A DNA stretch of 64,000 bases from Grimontia celer (lineage in GTDB: Bacteria; Pseudomonadota; Gammaproteobacteria; Enterobacterales; Vibrionaceae), in the NCBI RefSeq assembly GCF_900055185.1, contig NZ_FIZX01000003.1:124001-188000 (forward strand), read 5' to 3'. The translations under genes and the position numbers were made by a program. The notes under the pieces were generated by a model. That model had not been told where the DNA came from, ran no database searches, and was given only the letters and a program-made list of their open reading frames with translations. Of this stretch, positions 1-11,855 are shown in pieces. Every line of letters begins with the position of its first letter. The first letter of the stretch is position 1.

Positions 1-512
1 ACAAGTGCGAGCAAAATACCTGCCCACATCATAGGAAGTGTCATTTGATCCGGCAGCAGCATGGTGTCGAGGTCGATAAAGCAAAGAGCGACCAGTACAA
101 AAGTGGCACCAATCACAGCCAGTGACCAATAGCCAGTCAAGTTGAACGCCACAAAGCCTGAGAGGACTGCTGTCAGGATTTCGATAAGAGGATAGCGAAC
201 GCTGATTTTAGTTTTGCACGAGCGGCATTTACCGCCAAGGAACAGCCAACTCAACACAGGAATATTGTCAATGGCACGAACCGGGGCTTGGCAAGAAGGG
301 CAATGAGATCGTGGCAAGCTCAGGTTGAAGATGTCGCTTTCCTTTGGAGCAGGCATGTCATCAGGAAAGCACTCATGGCACTCCTGCCGCCACTGGCTTT
401 CCATCATTTTGGGAAAACGGTAAATCACCACATTGAGAAAACTGCCTACGATGAGGCCAAACAGCGAGGCGAGAAAAACATACAGACCCGGAGAGTCAAA
501 AAGCCAGTCCAT
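1..512 (-). CDS. pilD: Prepilin peptidase / N-methyltransferase PilD (partial, runs off the left edge)
   Basis: Inner-membrane aspartyl protease that removes the leader of type IV prepilins and type II pseudopilins and methylates the new N-terminal residue. The minus-strand frame from ATG at 512 reads about 170 residues before the window ends. It shows an N-terminal hydrophobic helix (about 10-30), the cytoplasmic zinc-binding cysteines CPSC (71-74) and CRSC (96-99), and the first catalytic aspartate motif DLDTMLLPD (147-155). The second Asp motif would lie outside the window. AGGA precedes the start by about 7 nt. It is the last visible gene of a pilA-pilB-pilC-pilD set, with a 105-bp gap after pilC. 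Family assignment is firm; the full length cannot be judged. Confidence 0.93.
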   Translation of the reverse strand, partial: MDWLFDSPGLYVFLASLFGLIVGSFLNVVIYRFPKMMESQWRQECHECFPDDMPAPKESDIFNLSLPRSHCPSCQAPVRAIDNIPVLSWLFLGGKCRSCKTKISVRYPLIEILTAVLSGFVAFNLTGYWSLAVIGATFVLVALCFIDLDTMLLPDQMTLPMMWAGILLAL

Positions 513-617
513 CAATCAATCCTGTGTAAACTTTGTTGGGTATGATAACGACTTGTGCCGCTTCGCTCCATGTGAAATGAAGCAGTTAGCCGCACAAAAC
601 AAAGAAGGGTCGGAAGC

Positions 618-1841
618 CTAGCCCATCACACTCATTAGATTGAACATTGGTAGGTACATCGCCACCACCAATGAGCCGATAAGAATACCCAAAGTGACGA
701 TGATCATCGGCTCCAGAATTTTACCGAGATTATCTACCGTGTTATCCACGTCGGCTTCATAGATACCAGCCACTTTATTCAGCATGTCATCCAGCGCACC
801 TGATTCTTCTCCAATCATTACCATCTGGGTCATCATGTCAGGAAATTCTCCGGTTTCCTTGATGGAACGGTGAAGAGGGCGGCCACCAGACGTTTGCTTA
901 TGCACTTCCTCAATAACCATTTTAAAGTGGCTGTTATTAGCTGTTTTGCCCGCGGCAGACAAACCATTGAGTAATGGAATACCGGCACTAAACGTAGTCG
1001 CAAGTGTTCGGGTAAATCGAGAAATGGTGGCTTTGGTCAGCACATCCCCAATTACAGGAATATGCAGTGAGAATTTGCTGACTTTAAGTCTGAAGCTGTA
1101 GCTTCTGTTCACGCAAGCTTTAAAGGCAGCAACAAACAGAATGAGCGCCACCAACAGATAAAGCCCGTAGTCCCGAATCGCGTCAGATATATTCAAAACT
1201 TTTTGTGTGAACCAAGGTAGTTCTGCCCCGAAAGAAGAAAACACATCTTTGAAAGTTGGGATCACGAAGATCAGCATGCCGATAGTCACGCCAATAGCGA
1301 TAACGCAGACGATCGAAGGATAGATCATGGCTTTCACCACTTTCGCCCTCGTTTCCTCGCTCTTTTCACGATAGACACAAATACGCGCAAAGATTTGCTC
1401 CAATCGACCGGTTTGTTCACCGGTGGCAACCAAATCACAGTAAAACTGATCAAAAAGAGGTGAGCTCGCTTTCATCGATTGCGCCAGTGAAGAGCCCGCT
1501 TCAATGTGGCTGTAAATCTGGCTGATGATCAGTTTCATTTCCGCTTTCTTAGCGCTGGATTTTAGCAGTCTCAGCGTTTCTCCTAGCGGCACGCCCGCTT
1601 CCAGCATGGTTGCCATCTGGCGGGAGAAAAGGGTGATATCTTTGGCTGTCGCCGAGTTTCTGCGGCGAACCCAGGAGGACGGCGAACGCTTTTTAATTTT
1701 CTCCAAGCGAATGTGTTGTTCCTGAAGGGATTGCCTAGCTTCTTGCTCTGAGAATGCCAGTGTCTGGCCTTTTACCTTGGCGCCTTTGGAGGTAACGCCG
1801 CGCCACTGATAAGAGAAAAGTTTATTGGGACTGGAGGCCAT
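618..1841 (-). CDS. pilC: Type IV pilus inner-membrane platform protein PilC
   Basis: Polytopic inner-membrane protein on which the PilB motor acts to add pilin subunits. The product of 407 residues is the usual length. It has two T2SF/GspF domains (about 75-195 and 278-400), each with paired membrane helices. The helix near 170-190 and the C-terminal helix (about 380-400) are clearly hydrophobic. The start ATG at 1841 has GGAAA upstream. It lies 11 bp after pilB, so the two are presumably cotranscribed. The alternatives GspF or MshG are less likely because pilB, pilA and pilD are adjacent. Confidence 0.95.
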   Translation of the reverse strand: MASSPNKLFSYQWRGVTSKGAKVKGQTLAFSEQEARQSLQEQHIRLEKIKKRSPSSWVRRRNSATAKDITLFSRQMATMLEAGVPLGETLRLLKSSAKKAEMKLIISQIYSHIEAGSSLAQSMKASSPLFDQFYCDLVATGEQTGRLEQIFARICVYREKSEETRAKVVKAMIYPSIVCVIAIGVTIGMLIFVIPTFKDVFSSFGAELPWFTQKVLNISDAIRDYGLYLLVALILFVAAFKACVNRSYSFRLKVSKFSLHIPVIGDVLTKATISRFTRTLATTFSAGIPLLNGLSAAGKTANNSHFKMVIEEVHKQTSGGRPLHRSIKETGEFPDMMTQMVMIGEESGALDDMLNKVAGIYEADVDNTVDNLGKILEPMIIVTLGILIGSLVVAMYLPMFNLMSVMG

Positions 1842-1852
1842 GATATTTCCTT

Positions 1853-3547
1853 TTACAGACTGATCACGCGTTGCAGTTCTGCAAGGCTGGTGATGCCTTC
1901 ATTGAGTTTTTCGATACCAGATAATTGGAGCGTTAACATGCCATTGCCCATGGCGAGGGTTTCAATGCGGGACGCTGACGCGCCATTACCAATCGCTTCT
2001 GCCAAATCTCTACTAATTGGCATGACTTCGTAAATACCGACGCGGCCAAGATAGCCATGGTTGCAATGATCGCACCCTTCCGGTGAGGCTTGATAAACCA
2101 GCTCTGGTTTGAGCGAAGGATAGTGTTGTGTCAAGGCTGTCAGATGATGGTCATTAATATCATGCGGCACTTTACAGTGTGGGCAAAGGCGACGGCCTAA
2201 GCGCTGGGCGATAATCAATGTGAGTGAAGCGGCAAGGTTATAGGCAGCAACGCCCATGTTTGCCAGACGGGTGACACTTTCCGCCGCTGAATTAGTGTGC
2301 AAAGTCGACAATACCAAGTGACCAGTTTGTGCCGCCTTGATACCGATTTCTGCGGTTTCTAAATCACGGATTTCGCCGACCATCACCACATCTGGATCCT
2401 GTCGGAGAAAGGCACGTAGTGCCTTAGCAAAATCCAACCCGATGTCGTTGTTGATGTTGACCTGGTTAATACCGGGAAGATTGATTTCAACTGGGTCTTC
2501 GGCGGTGGAGATATTGCGATCAGCGGTATTGAGATACTTCAGACCAGTATACAAAGAAACGGTTTTTCCGCTTCCCGTCGGGCCAGTCATCAAGATCATC
2601 CCTTGTGGGCGATTCAGCGCATTCAGATAATCTTGTTTTTGCTGCGCGTTATAACCCAGAGAGTCAATATCCAGCGCAACACTGCCGCCGTCCAAAATCC
2701 GCAGCACCACCTTTTCACCCCAGAGCGTTGGTAGAGTGGAAACCCGCATATCAATGGATTTTTCTTCGGAAAGATTCAGCTTAATCCGTCCGTCTTGTGG
2801 AAGACGGCGCTCAGCGATATTCAGCTTGGCGATAATTTTTAACCGTGTTGAAAGACGGCGCGAGATACCGGCTGGCGGGGTGCTGTGGGTCTGCAAAATA
2901 CCATCCAAGCGGAAACGGATTTGATAACTCTGTTCGAATGGTTCGAAATGGATATCGGAAGCTTGTTTACGGACAGCATCCATCAGGACTTGTTGGATGT
3001 AACGGCTGACGGGCGCATCGTCCGAAAACAGGTCTTCGTTTTCAGCAATGTCATCGATGCTGTTACTCAGTGCTTCCAACTCAGAGTCTGTCACACTGTT
3101 GGTTCGAACTCTTTCCGTGACATTCTTACCATAAAGCCGTCGAATCGCCCCTTCAATTTGGCCATGTTCCAACAGTATGGGATTAACTGAATAACCTGTG
3201 GCGAACTGGAAATCATCCTGAATATCTATTCGTGTGGGGTCACTAACCCCTAAAAGCAGTTGCTGATTGCGAATTTCTAAAGGGAGAGATTGGGAATAAA
3301 GCACCAAATCTTTTTGATTCAAAGTCGTGTTGGTGTTTTCCCAAGGATATTGCTTGATGTCCTGCAAAGGCTCGCCAAAAATTTCAGAAACGGCTTTAGC
3401 GAGCGCTTCACTGGATAGGATCTTTAAAGCGAGCAAAGCCGAAGGTGTGCTCACACCTTCGGCTTTGATTTTTGCTGTGATTTCTTGCTCCTGCGCTGGG
3501 GAAATGTATTCCGCTCGGCGCAGGGCTACAGCAAGGTTTAGTAACAT
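1853..3547 (-). CDS. pilB: Type IV pilus assembly ATPase PilB
   Basis: Hexameric cytoplasmic ATPase that powers pilus extension. The 564-residue product has an N-terminal MshE/GspE-N type domain (about 1-150), then the secretion ATPase core. Visible motifs are Walker A GPTGSGKT (about 325-332), the Asp-box and Walker B region ending VGEIRDLETAEI, the His-box STLHTNSA, and a tetracysteine zinc site (CPHC and CDHC, about 460-500). The start lies 5 bp after the pilA stop with no obvious Shine-Dalgarno sequence, which suggests translational coupling to pilA. The order pilA-B-C-D is the classical gammaproteobacterial one. The gene is intact. Confidence 0.95.
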   Translation of the reverse strand: MLLNLAVALRRAEYISPAQEQEITAKIKAEGVSTPSALLALKILSSEALAKAVSEIFGEPLQDIKQYPWENTNTTLNQKDLVLYSQSLPLEIRNQQLLLGVSDPTRIDIQDDFQFATGYSVNPILLEHGQIEGAIRRLYGKNVTERVRTNSVTDSELEALSNSIDDIAENEDLFSDDAPVSRYIQQVLMDAVRKQASDIHFEPFEQSYQIRFRLDGILQTHSTPPAGISRRLSTRLKIIAKLNIAERRLPQDGRIKLNLSEEKSIDMRVSTLPTLWGEKVVLRILDGGSVALDIDSLGYNAQQKQDYLNALNRPQGMILMTGPTGSGKTVSLYTGLKYLNTADRNISTAEDPVEINLPGINQVNINNDIGLDFAKALRAFLRQDPDVVMVGEIRDLETAEIGIKAAQTGHLVLSTLHTNSAAESVTRLANMGVAAYNLAASLTLIIAQRLGRRLCPHCKVPHDINDHHLTALTQHYPSLKPELVYQASPEGCDHCNHGYLGRVGIYEVMPISRDLAEAIGNGASASRIETLAMGNGMLTLQLSGIEKLNEGITSLAELQRVISL

Positions 3548-3552
3548 TATTC

Positions 3553-4017
3553 TTATGGAGTTGCCGGAGCATTACATCCATCGATATCGCCAGCAGCAGT
3601 TATAATTTCTGCTTCAGCTACACACTTCCAAGCTTCCGCATTTCTTGTGAAAGTAATTTTTTTATCACCAAAAGATGAATGTTCAGTATCAAATGTAAAG
3701 ACTAAAGTTCCTGCCACTGCATCATCGCCTGTAGTAGCTGCCGTACCAGTGATCTTTCCAAGGGCACCTACTTTAAATTCACCCGCAGCCTCATCAGGAT
3801 CTAAAGCATCTGCAAAGGTTGCTAAAGTGTTGGTATTGTTCGCGGCAATATGCAATTCAGCTTTAGTTAGTAGATTTTTAACCGAGGCAACACCAGCTTT
3901 AGCATCTGACTCAAGTTTGTATTTGCTATATGCAGGCACAGCGATTGCAGTCAGTGCACCAATAATCCCCACTACAATGAGGAGCTCAATTAAGCTAAAA
4001 CCCTTTTGCTTTTTCAT
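3553..4017 (-). CDS. pilA: Type IV major pilin PilA (prepilin)
   Basis: Structural subunit of the type IV pilus. The sequence begins with a short basic leader MKKQKG, then the cleavage site G/F and the hydrophobic helix FSLIELLIVVGIIGALTAIA with the conserved Glu5. The rest is a small globular domain rich in Ala, Thr and Gly. Two cysteines near the C-terminus (CVAEAE... and DGC) form the usual pilin D-loop. About 154 residues. ATG at 4023 (two residues longer) is an equally possible start, and GGAGAG lies just upstream of both. The region further upstream in the open frame lacks pilin character. The first gene of pilABCD; the globular part of pilins is normally strain-variable. Confidence 0.93.
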   Translation of the reverse strand: MKKQKGFSLIELLIVVGIIGALTAIAVPAYSKYKLESDAKAGVASVKNLLTKAELHIAANNTNTLATFADALDPDEAAGEFKVGALGKITGTAATTGDDAVAGTLVFTFDTEHSSFGDKKITFTRNAEAWKCVAEAEIITAAGDIDGCNAPATP

Positions 4018-4181
4018 ATCCATTACTCTCCAGTTTATATATTTACGCAACTGTGTGCTTAAAGTGGTTCCAAGATAAGGCGGATAGAAAGGGGAAAACA
4101 GCAGATAAAATTCGGGTTACGAGTGGTGGGTTGTCTTTTCTGTAACTGATTTGTTAATCAATTACTTTAATGTGAAGCGCG

Positions 4182-4210
4182 AAATAAAAAAGCAGGCGTT
4201 ATGCCTGCTT
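4182..4210 (-). terminator. Intrinsic terminator after nadC
   Basis: A perfect 8-bp stem (AAGCAGGC / GCCTGCTT) with a 5-nt loop. On the minus strand it is followed by a run of T residues. It lies 30 bp past the nadC stop and separates nadC from the pil operon. Confidence 0.85.
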
Positions 4211-4239
4211 CTATCAATTAGTCGATTGATATTAATGAG

Positions 4240-5298
<1,059 letters not shown>

Positions 5299-5337
5299 TT
5301 AAAATAGTCAAAGACCTGTTTTGCAGCTGAGTTTTCA

Positions 5338-5880
5338 ATGTTAACCATCACCGATCATTTGTTGGATAGCGCCAGTTATGTTCCTTCGCCTCACTTTAAC
5401 GAGCGCCCGGTCGAGGAAGACATTTCGCTGCTGGTGGTACATAACATCAGCTTGCCGCCGGGTGAATTTGGTGGCAGCTATATCGAAGATTTCTTTCAGG
5501 GAAAACTCACCTCTACATCGCATCCTTTCTTTGATGAAATCCGCAATGTTCAAGTCTCAGCCCATTGCCTGATTAAACGTGATGGCAGTGTGGTGCAATT
5601 TGTTCCTTTCAATCAACGAGCTTGGCATGCTGGGGTGTCTTCATTTGAAGGCCGTGAGCAGTGTAATGATTTCTCGATTGGTATTGAGCTTGAAGGAGCA
5701 GATGACTTGCCATATACAGAGGCACAGTACGTTTCATTAGCAGATGTATCTCGCGCTATCATGAAGCACTATCCTGCTATTACCCCTGGGCACATTACTG
5801 GCCACGAGCACATTGCACCAGGAAGAAAAACCGACCCCGGCCAGTCATTCCACTGGGAGAAGTTTAAAGCGCTCCTCTAG
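5338..5880 (+). CDS. ampD: 1,6-anhydro-N-acetylmuramyl-L-alanine amidase AmpD
   Basis: Cytosolic zinc amidase of peptidoglycan recycling. It cleaves the peptide from anhydro-muropeptides and so lowers inducers of AmpR-type beta-lactamase regulation. The 180-residue product is an amidase_2 domain with likely zinc ligands His35 (VVHNISLP) and the His and Asp of GHEHIAPGRKTDPG near residues 154-166. ISLPPGEFGG and NDFSIGIELEG are typical of AmpD. Nothing suggests secretion, as expected for the cytoplasmic enzyme. It is divergent from nadC and upstream of pdhR. Confidence 0.95.
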   Translation: MLTITDHLLDSASYVPSPHFNERPVEEDISLLVVHNISLPPGEFGGSYIEDFFQGKLTSTSHPFFDEIRNVQVSAHCLIKRDGSVVQFVPFNQRAWHAGVSSFEGREQCNDFSIGIELEGADDLPYTEAQYVSLADVSRAIMKHYPAITPGHITGHEHIAPGRKTDPGQSFHWEKFKALL

Positions 5881-5986
5881 GCCAAAAAAACAGAGGGGAT
5901 GTGCGTAAAGGTGTGTTGACGATTTACTACACCACCTGAAACGACTTTGAGACTGAGCGCACAGAATTCCAACCGTGACCAAAATA

Positions 5987-6001
5987 ATTGGTCTGACCAT
6001 T
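5987..6001. promoter_or_regulatory. PdhR operator 1 (imperfect)
   Basis: ATTGGTCTGACCATT matches the PdhR consensus ATTGGTNNNACCAAT at all but one or two positions. It lies about 190 bp upstream of pdhR. Together with operator 2 it suggests pyruvate-responsive autoregulation of pdhR-aceEF. Confidence 0.7.
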
Positions 6002-6113
6002 ACATCTCCATTGATTAATAAATGCGCGACATCTAATTGTAACTTCTATGACTTAAATCAAGTTTACGGTGGACACTAAAGCCGCATTCTGGTAACTTTT
6101 TATGTGTTTGGTA

Positions 6114-6128
6114 ATTGGTCTTACCAAT
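6114..6128. promoter_or_regulatory. PdhR operator 2 (perfect consensus)
   Basis: ATTGGTCTTACCAAT is a perfect match to the known PdhR palindrome. It lies 63 bp upstream of the pdhR start, where a bound repressor could block transcription of the operon. Confidence 0.88.
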
Positions 6129-6191
6129 TTACAAGGCCAGAAAATGGGATAGGACGCGCAGGAACTCCGGCGCCAAATAAATAATAAAACG

Positions 6192-6965
6192 ATGGCTATA
6201 CAACGGATTCGTCAACCCAAACTATCTGACGTTATTGAGAAAGAGCTTGAAAGCCTAATTCTGGAAGGAACCCTCTCGCCTGGGCAAAAACTGCCACCAG
6301 AGCGCGAGTTGGCGAAGCAATTTGATGTTTCCCGCCCCTCCGTCCGAGAAGCAATTCAGCGATTAGAAGCCAAAAAACTCCTTAATAGAAAACAAGGTGG
6401 TGGCACCTTTGTGAGTGAGCGCTTGTGGCAGCGTTTCTCCGAGCCTTTGATTGGCCTGTTGGCTGACCACCCTGAAAGCCAGCTTGATTTGCTGGAATCC
6501 CGTCATGCGCTGGAAGGTATTTCCTCCTATTTCGCTGCGCTGCGTGGAACTGATGAAGATTTAAAGCGAGTGTGTGCTTGCCACGACAGCATTCGCGAAG
6601 CCCAGCAGCTTGGTGATTTGAAAGCCGAAGCCGCCGCCGTTATGAAATACCTGATTGCCGTTACCGAGGCATCACATAACGTGGTTCTGCTGCATATCAT
6701 GCGCAGTCTGGCGCCATTGCTGGAGCAAAACATTTTGCAAAACTTTGAGTTACTGAACCGACGTGAAGATGTCGTCGCGAAAGTAACCAAGCACAGAGCC
6801 AATATTGTTCAGGCGATTACCGCTGGTGAGCCGGAAAAAGCCCGCCAGGCATCGCATGCACATTTGGCCTTTATCGAGGAAACCCTGCTGGATCTGGGCC
6901 GTGAGGAGAGTCGAATTGAGCGCTCTCTTCGCCGGATACAGCAACGCAAGGACGAGTTGGAATAG
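6192..6965 (+). CDS. pdhR: Pyruvate dehydrogenase complex repressor PdhR (GntR family, FadR subfamily)
   Basis: Pyruvate-responsive DNA-binding repressor of the pdh operon. The 257-residue product has an N-terminal winged helix-turn-helix (about 10-75) containing [20 protein letters not shown] and the GGGTFV wing. It is followed by an all-helical FCD effector domain (about 95-235). Similarity to E. coli PdhR is evident throughout, including [11 protein letters not shown] at the start and the Arg-rich end [10 protein letters not shown]. It is the first gene of pdhR-aceE-aceF, and two PdhR boxes lie upstream, so autoregulation is likely. No clear Shine-Dalgarno sequence was seen before ATG 6192. 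Confidence 0.96.
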   Translation: MAIQRIRQPKLSDVIEKELESLILEGTLSPGQKLPPERELAKQFDVSRPSVREAIQRLEAKKLLNRKQGGGTFVSERLWQRFSEPLIGLLADHPESQLDLLESRHALEGISSYFAALRGTDEDLKRVCACHDSIREAQQLGDLKAEAAAVMKYLIAVTEASHNVVLLHIMRSLAPLLEQNILQNFELLNRREDVVAKVTKHRANIVQAITAGEPEKARQASHAHLAFIEETLLDLGREESRIERSLRRIQQRKDELE

Positions 6966-7061
6966 CGGATCCCGACAGCTTTGAGGAGTTGTCAGGAACC
7001 GTTTTTTCAGCTGCGACAACATTAGTTTTGTACGAGTCAATCAACGAAAGGATAGATCGCC

Positions 7062-9728
7062 ATGTCTGAAGTCATGAAAAATGACGTGGACGCACTAGAG
7101 ACCCAAGAGTGGCTAGCAGCTCTTGAATCAGTCGTTCGTGAAGAAGGTGTAGAACGTGCCCAGTTCCTGCTTGAGCAAGTTATGGAAAAGGCGCGCCTTG
7201 ACGGTGTTGATATGCCAACTGGCATCACCACCAACTATGTGAATACCATCCCTGCAGACAAAGAGCCTGCATACCCGGGTGATGTAAACCTGGAACGTCG
7301 TATTCGTTCTATCATTCGTTGGAACGCGATCATGATCGTGTTGCGCGCATCGAAGAAAGATCTGGAACTGGGCGGCCACATGGCGTCTTTCCAATCTTCA
7401 GCTGCATTCTACGAGACCTGTTTCAACCATTTCTTCCGCGCACCTAACGAGGTGGACGGTGGTGATCTGGTTTACTACCAAGGTCATATCTCACCGGGTA
7501 TCTACTCGCGTGCATTCGTTGAAGGTCGTCTGACTGAAGAGCAACTGGATAACTTCCGTCAGGAAGTCGACGGTAAAGGTATCTCTTCTTACCCACACCC
7601 TAAACTGATGCCTGAGTTCTGGCAGTTCCCAACCGTATCTATGGGTCTGGGTCCAATCTCTGCTATCTATCAAGCACGTTTCCTGAAGTACCTGAACGGT
7701 CGTGGTTTGAAAGACACTACCAACCAGCGCGTATACGCATTCCTGGGTGACGGTGAGATGGATGAGCCAGAATCACGCGGCGCGATTTCTTTCGCAGCTC
7801 GTGAGAAGCTGGACAACCTGTGCTTCCTGATCAACTGTAACCTGCAGCGTCTGGACGGCCCTGTAATGGGTAACGGCAAGATCATCCAAGAACTGGAAGG
7901 TCTGTTCAAAGGTGCTGGCTGGAACGTGGTTAAGGTTGTTTGGGGTAGCGGTTGGGACAAACTGCTGGCGAAAGACACCACCGGTAAACTGCTGCAACTG
8001 ATGAATGAAACCGTTGATGGTGACTACCAGACGTTCAAAGCAAAAGACGGTGCTTACGTTCGTAAACACTTCTTCGGCAAATACCCAGAGACTGCAGCAC
8101 TGGTTGCTGACATGACTGACGAAGAGATCTTCGCGCTGAAGCGTGGTGGTCACGAGCCGTCGAAGCTGTACGCTGCATTTAAGAGCGCACAAGAAACTTC
8201 AGACCGTCCAACAGTGATCCTGGCTAAGACCGTTAAAGGTTACGGCATGGGTGAAGCGGCTGAGGGTAAGAACATTGCGCACCAGGTTAAGAAGATGGAT
8301 ATGACCCATGTTCTGCACCTGCGTGACCGCCTGGGTCTGCAAGACCTGCTGTCTGACGAAGACGTTGCTGCACTGCCTTACCTGAAACTGGAAGAAGGTT
8401 CAGCGGAGCACCAGTATCTGCACGCTCGTCGTCAAGCGCTGAAAGGCTACACGCCTAAGCGTCTGCCTAACTTCACTGAAGAACTGACTCTGCCACAGTT
8501 GGACGCATTCCAACCTCTGTTGGAAGAGCAGAAGCGTGACATCTCTACCACCATGGCTTTCGTACGTGCACTGAATGTGCTGCTGAAAGACAAAGGCGTG
8601 GGTAAAAACATCGTTCCGATTATTGCGGACGAAGCGCGTACCTTTGGTATGGAAGGTCTGTTCCGTCAAATCGGTATCTACAACCCGCACGGCCAGAACT
8701 ACACCCCACAAGACCGTGACATCGTTTCTTACTACAAAGAAGCAACGTCAGGTCAGGTACTGCAAGAAGGTATCAACGAGTTGGGTGCAATGTCTTCATG
8801 GGTTGCTGCGGCAACTTCATACAGCACCAACGATCTGCCAATGATCCCGTTCTACATCTACTACTCAATGTTCGGCTTCCAACGTGTTGGCGACATGGCG
8901 TGGATGGCTGGCGACCAACAAGCACGTGGCTTCCTGCTGGGTGCAACTGCGGGTCGTACAACTCTGAATGGTGAAGGTCTTCAGCACGAAGATGGTCACT
9001 CACACGTTATGGCAGGTACGGTTCCTAACTGTATCTCTTACGACCCAACTTTCGCTTACGAAGTAGCAGTGATCATGCAAGACGGTATCCGTCGCATGTA
9101 CGGTCCAGAGCAAGAGAACGTGTTCTACTACCTGACGCTGATGAACGAAAACTACGCGCAGCCAGCAATGCCAGAAGGCGCTGAAGAGGGTATCCGTAAG
9201 GGTATCTACAAGCTGGAAGCATACGCGGGTGACAAAGCTAAAGTTCAGCTGATGGGCTCAGGCACCATCCTGAATGAAGTACGTGCAGCGGCTGACATCC
9301 TGAGTAAGGATTACGGCATCGCATCTGACGTATTCAGCGTGACGTCTTTCAACGAACTAGCACGTGATGGCCAGGCGTGTGATCGTCAGAACATGCTGAA
9401 CCCAATGGCAGACGCGCAAGTCCCATACATTGCACAAGTGATGGGTACTGAGCCTGCTATCGTAGCGACTGACTACATGAAGAACTACGCGGACCAAGTT
9501 CGTGCGTTCATTCCTGCTGAGTCTTACCGCGTGCTGGGTACTGACGGCTTCGGTCGTTCAGACAGCCGTGAGAACCTGCGTCGTCACTTCGAAGTTAACG
9601 CTGGCTACGTTGTAGTTGCTGCGCTGACTGAACTGGCGAAGCGTGGTGACATCGAGAAATCAGTGGTTGTTGAAGCCATTGAGAAGTTCGGTATCGACAC
9701 TCAGAAAGTGAACCCACTGTACGCGTAA
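7062..9728 (+). CDS. aceE: Pyruvate dehydrogenase E1 component (homodimeric type)
   Basis: Thiamine-diphosphate enzyme that decarboxylates pyruvate and reductively acetylates the lipoyl groups of E2. The 888-residue product is the length of E. coli AceE. The ThDP/Mg motif GDGEMDEPE (near residue 229) continues to the downstream Asn of [12 protein letters not shown]. The sequences [21 protein letters not shown] and the C-terminal [20 protein letters not shown] are also typical. AAGGA precedes ATG 7062. It lies 96 bp after pdhR and 14 bp before aceF. Codons are strongly biased to the set of highly expressed genes, unlike most flanking genes. Confidence 0.98.
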   Translation: MSEVMKNDVDALETQEWLAALESVVREEGVERAQFLLEQVMEKARLDGVDMPTGITTNYVNTIPADKEPAYPGDVNLERRIRSIIRWNAIMIVLRASKKDLELGGHMASFQSSAAFYETCFNHFFRAPNEVDGGDLVYYQGHISPGIYSRAFVEGRLTEEQLDNFRQEVDGKGISSYPHPKLMPEFWQFPTVSMGLGPISAIYQARFLKYLNGRGLKDTTNQRVYAFLGDGEMDEPESRGAISFAAREKLDNLCFLINCNLQRLDGPVMGNGKIIQELEGLFKGAGWNVVKVVWGSGWDKLLAKDTTGKLLQLMNETVDGDYQTFKAKDGAYVRKHFFGKYPETAALVADMTDEEIFALKRGGHEPSKLYAAFKSAQETSDRPTVILAKTVKGYGMGEAAEGKNIAHQVKKMDMTHVLHLRDRLGLQDLLSDEDVAALPYLKLEEGSAEHQYLHARRQALKGYTPKRLPNFTEELTLPQLDAFQPLLEEQKRDISTTMAFVRALNVLLKDKGVGKNIVPIIADEARTFGMEGLFRQIGIYNPHGQNYTPQDRDIVSYYKEATSGQVLQEGINELGAMSSWVAAATSYSTNDLPMIPFYIYYSMFGFQRVGDMAWMAGDQQARGFLLGATAGRTTLNGEGLQHEDGHSHVMAGTVPNCISYDPTFAYEVAVIMQDGIRRMYGPEQENVFYYLTLMNENYAQPAMPEGAEEGIRKGIYKLEAYAGDKAKVQLMGSGTILNEVRAAADILSKDYGIASDVFSVTSFNELARDGQACDRQNMLNPMADAQVPYIAQVMGTEPAIVATDYMKNYADQVRAFIPAESYRVLGTDGFGRSDSRENLRRHFEVNAGYVVVAALTELAKRGDIEKSVVVEAIEKFGIDTQKVNPLYA

Positions 9729-9742
9729 GAGGCATATATCAA

Positions 9743-11644
9743 ATGGCAATCGAAATTAACGTACCAGACATCGGTGCCGATGAGGTTGAAGTTACTGAGA
9801 TCCTCGTTAGCGTTGGTGACAAAGTTGAAGAAGATCAGTCGCTGATCACCGTTGAAGGTGACAAGGCGTCGATGGAAGTACCTGCATCACAGGCCGGTGT
9901 GGTTAAAGAAATCAAAATCGCAGAAGGCGACAAAGTTTCTACCGGTTCTCTGATCATGATTTTCGAAGCCGAGGGTGCAGCTGAAGCTGCACCTGCTCCT
10001 GCAGCAGAGGCCGCTCCAGCAGCGGCACCTGCTCCAGCAGCAGCGGCTGAACTGAAAGAAGTTCACGTACCAGATATCGGTGGCGACGAAGTAGAAGTCA
10101 CTGAAATCATGGTAGCGGTTGGCGACAGCATTGAAGAAGAGCAATCTCTGATCACTGTTGAAGGCGACAAAGCATCAATGGAAGTACCAGCTCCTTTCGC
10201 TGGTATTCTGAAAGAAATCAAAGTAGCAGCGGGTGACAAAGTGTCTACCGGCTCACTGATCATGGTTTTCGAAACTGCAGGTTCAGGCGCAGCAGCACCA
10301 GTTGCAGCGGCTCCAGCAGCAGAAGCTCCTGCGGCAGCACCAGTCGCTGGCGGCGTGAAAGAAGTTCACGTTCCAGATATCGGTGGTGACGAAGTCGAAG
10401 TGACCGAAATCATGGTAGCAATCGGCGACAGCATCGAAGAAGAGCAGTCACTGATCACTGTTGAAGGTGACAAGGCTTCTATGGAAGTTCCTGCACCATT
10501 CGCAGGTGTGCTGAAAGAAATCAAAGTAGCAGCAGGCGACAAAGTGTCTACTGGCTCGCTGATCATGGTATTTGAAGTGGCGGGTGCAGCACCTGCACCA
10601 GCGGCGGCAGCGCCAGCAGCATCTGCTCCTGCAGCGGCTCCAGCTCCTGCTGCGGCACCTGCAGCAGCTTCTGCGCCAGCAGCAACTGGTGATTTCCAGG
10701 AAAACAACGAGTACGCACACGCGTCTCCAGTTGTTCGTCGTCTGGCTCGTGAGTTTGGCGTTAACCTGGCGAAAGTGAAAGGTACTGGTCGTAAGAGCCG
10801 TATCCTGAAAGAAGACGTTCAGAACTACGTGAAAGACGCGCTGAAGCGTCTGGAATCTGGTGCGGCGGCTTCTGCTTCTGGTAAAGGTGACGGCGCAGCA
10901 TTAGGCCTTCTGCCTTGGCCGAAAGTTGATTTCAGCAAGTTCGGTGAAACTGAGGTTCAACCTCTGTCTCGCATCAAGAAGATTTCTGGCGCGAACCTAC
11001 ACCGTAACTGGGTAATGATCCCTCACGTGACTCAGTGGGACAACGCTGACATCACAGAGCTGGAAGCATTCCGTAAAGAACAAAATGCTATCGAAGCGAA
11101 GAAAGACACTGGCATGAAGATCACCCCACTGGTGTTCATCATGAAAGCTGTTGCGAAAGCGCTGGAAGCATTCCCAACGTTCAACTCTTCGCTGTCTGAA
11201 GACGGTGAGAGCCTGATCCTGAAGAAATTCGTTAACGTTGGTATCGCAGTAGACACGCCAAACGGCCTGGTTGTTCCTGTCTTCAAAGACGTGAACAAGA
11301 AAGGTATCTATGAGCTGTCTTCTGAGCTGATGGAAGTATCGAAGAAAGCACGTGCTGGCAAGCTGACTGCAGCTGACATGCAAGGTGGTTGTTTCACTAT
11401 TTCCAGCCTGGGTGGCATCGGTGGTACTGCATTCACGCCAATCGTGAACGCACCTGAAGTTGCAATCCTGGGTGTGTCTAAGTCAGAAATGAAACCTGTA
11501 TGGAACGGCAAAGAATTTGCGCCTCGCCTGCAGCTGCCATTGTCTCTATCGTATGATCACCGCGTGATCGACGGTGCAGACGGTGCACGTTTCATTACTT
11601 ACCTGAACGAGTGTCTGTCAGACATTCGCCGTCTGGTACTGTAA
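9743..11644 (+). CDS. aceF: Dihydrolipoyl acetyltransferase (E2) with three lipoyl domains
   Basis: Core of the pyruvate dehydrogenase complex; transfers acetyl groups from lipoyl-lysine to CoA. In order: three lipoyl domains with GDKASMEVP motifs (lipoylated Lys41, Lys143 and Lys244), each followed by a flexible Ala/Pro linker; the peripheral-subunit binding domain (about 328-365); and the catalytic acetyltransferase domain, with active-site His606 in [10 protein letters not shown]. 633 residues. The DNA of lipoyl domains 2 and 3 is highly similar, the usual result of internal duplication and recombination in enteric-type aceF. Cotranscribed with aceE. Confidence 0.98.
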   Translation: MAIEINVPDIGADEVEVTEILVSVGDKVEEDQSLITVEGDKASMEVPASQAGVVKEIKIAEGDKVSTGSLIMIFEAEGAAEAAPAPAAEAAPAAAPAPAAAAELKEVHVPDIGGDEVEVTEIMVAVGDSIEEEQSLITVEGDKASMEVPAPFAGILKEIKVAAGDKVSTGSLIMVFETAGSGAAAPVAAAPAAEAPAAAPVAGGVKEVHVPDIGGDEVEVTEIMVAIGDSIEEEQSLITVEGDKASMEVPAPFAGVLKEIKVAAGDKVSTGSLIMVFEVAGAAPAPAAAAPAASAPAAAPAPAAAPAAASAPAATGDFQENNEYAHASPVVRRLAREFGVNLAKVKGTGRKSRILKEDVQNYVKDALKRLESGAAASASGKGDGAALGLLPWPKVDFSKFGETEVQPLSRIKKISGANLHRNWVMIPHVTQWDNADITELEAFRKEQNAIEAKKDTGMKITPLVFIMKAVAKALEAFPTFNSSLSEDGESLILKKFVNVGIAVDTPNGLVVPVFKDVNKKGIYELSSELMEVSKKARAGKLTAADMQGGCFTISSLGGIGGTAFTPIVNAPEVAILGVSKSEMKPVWNGKEFAPRLQLPLSLSYDHRVIDGADGARFITYLNECLSDIRRLVL

Positions 11645-11659
11645 GGCAACACTCCCCCG

Positions 11660-11692
11660 ATCAGCGTTCGTCTGCATATGGCGAACGCTGAT
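11660..11692 (+). terminator. Strong hairpin between aceF and lpd
   Basis: An 11-bp perfect stem (ATCAGCGTTCG / CGAACGCTGAT) begins 16 bp past the aceF stop. The tract after it is only weakly T-rich (TTGATGTA), so it may be a partial terminator or a 3'-end stabiliser. The 211-bp aceF-lpd gap leaves room for a separate lpd promoter, as in E. coli, where Lpd also serves other complexes. Confidence 0.6.
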
Positions 11693-11855
11693 TTGATGTA
11701 CAGCTCACAGGCTATGGGTTTTTATTTTTCAGCTTGTTAACACGGCTGTAAAATGTCAGGCCAAATGCGAGGCTGCAGATGTACCGCGCAGTGAAACAAA
11801 TGGTCCAAAATAATAAAACTCTTAGTCAGGGATATAAGACTACAACGAGGTCAGA

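Larger units (their letters stand above)
5881..6191. other. 311-bp intergenic regulatory region upstream of pdhR
   Basis: No open frame of note. It holds two PdhR-type operators (annotated separately), an AT-rich stretch around 6000-6060 that is probably the promoter zone, and the pdhR leader. No confident -35/-10 pair could be chosen by eye. Confidence 0.6.

Noticed and set aside
9767..10590. Repeated DNA in the 5' half of aceF
   Set aside because: Explained by three homologous lipoyl domains and Ala/Pro linkers; not a mobile or satellite repeat.
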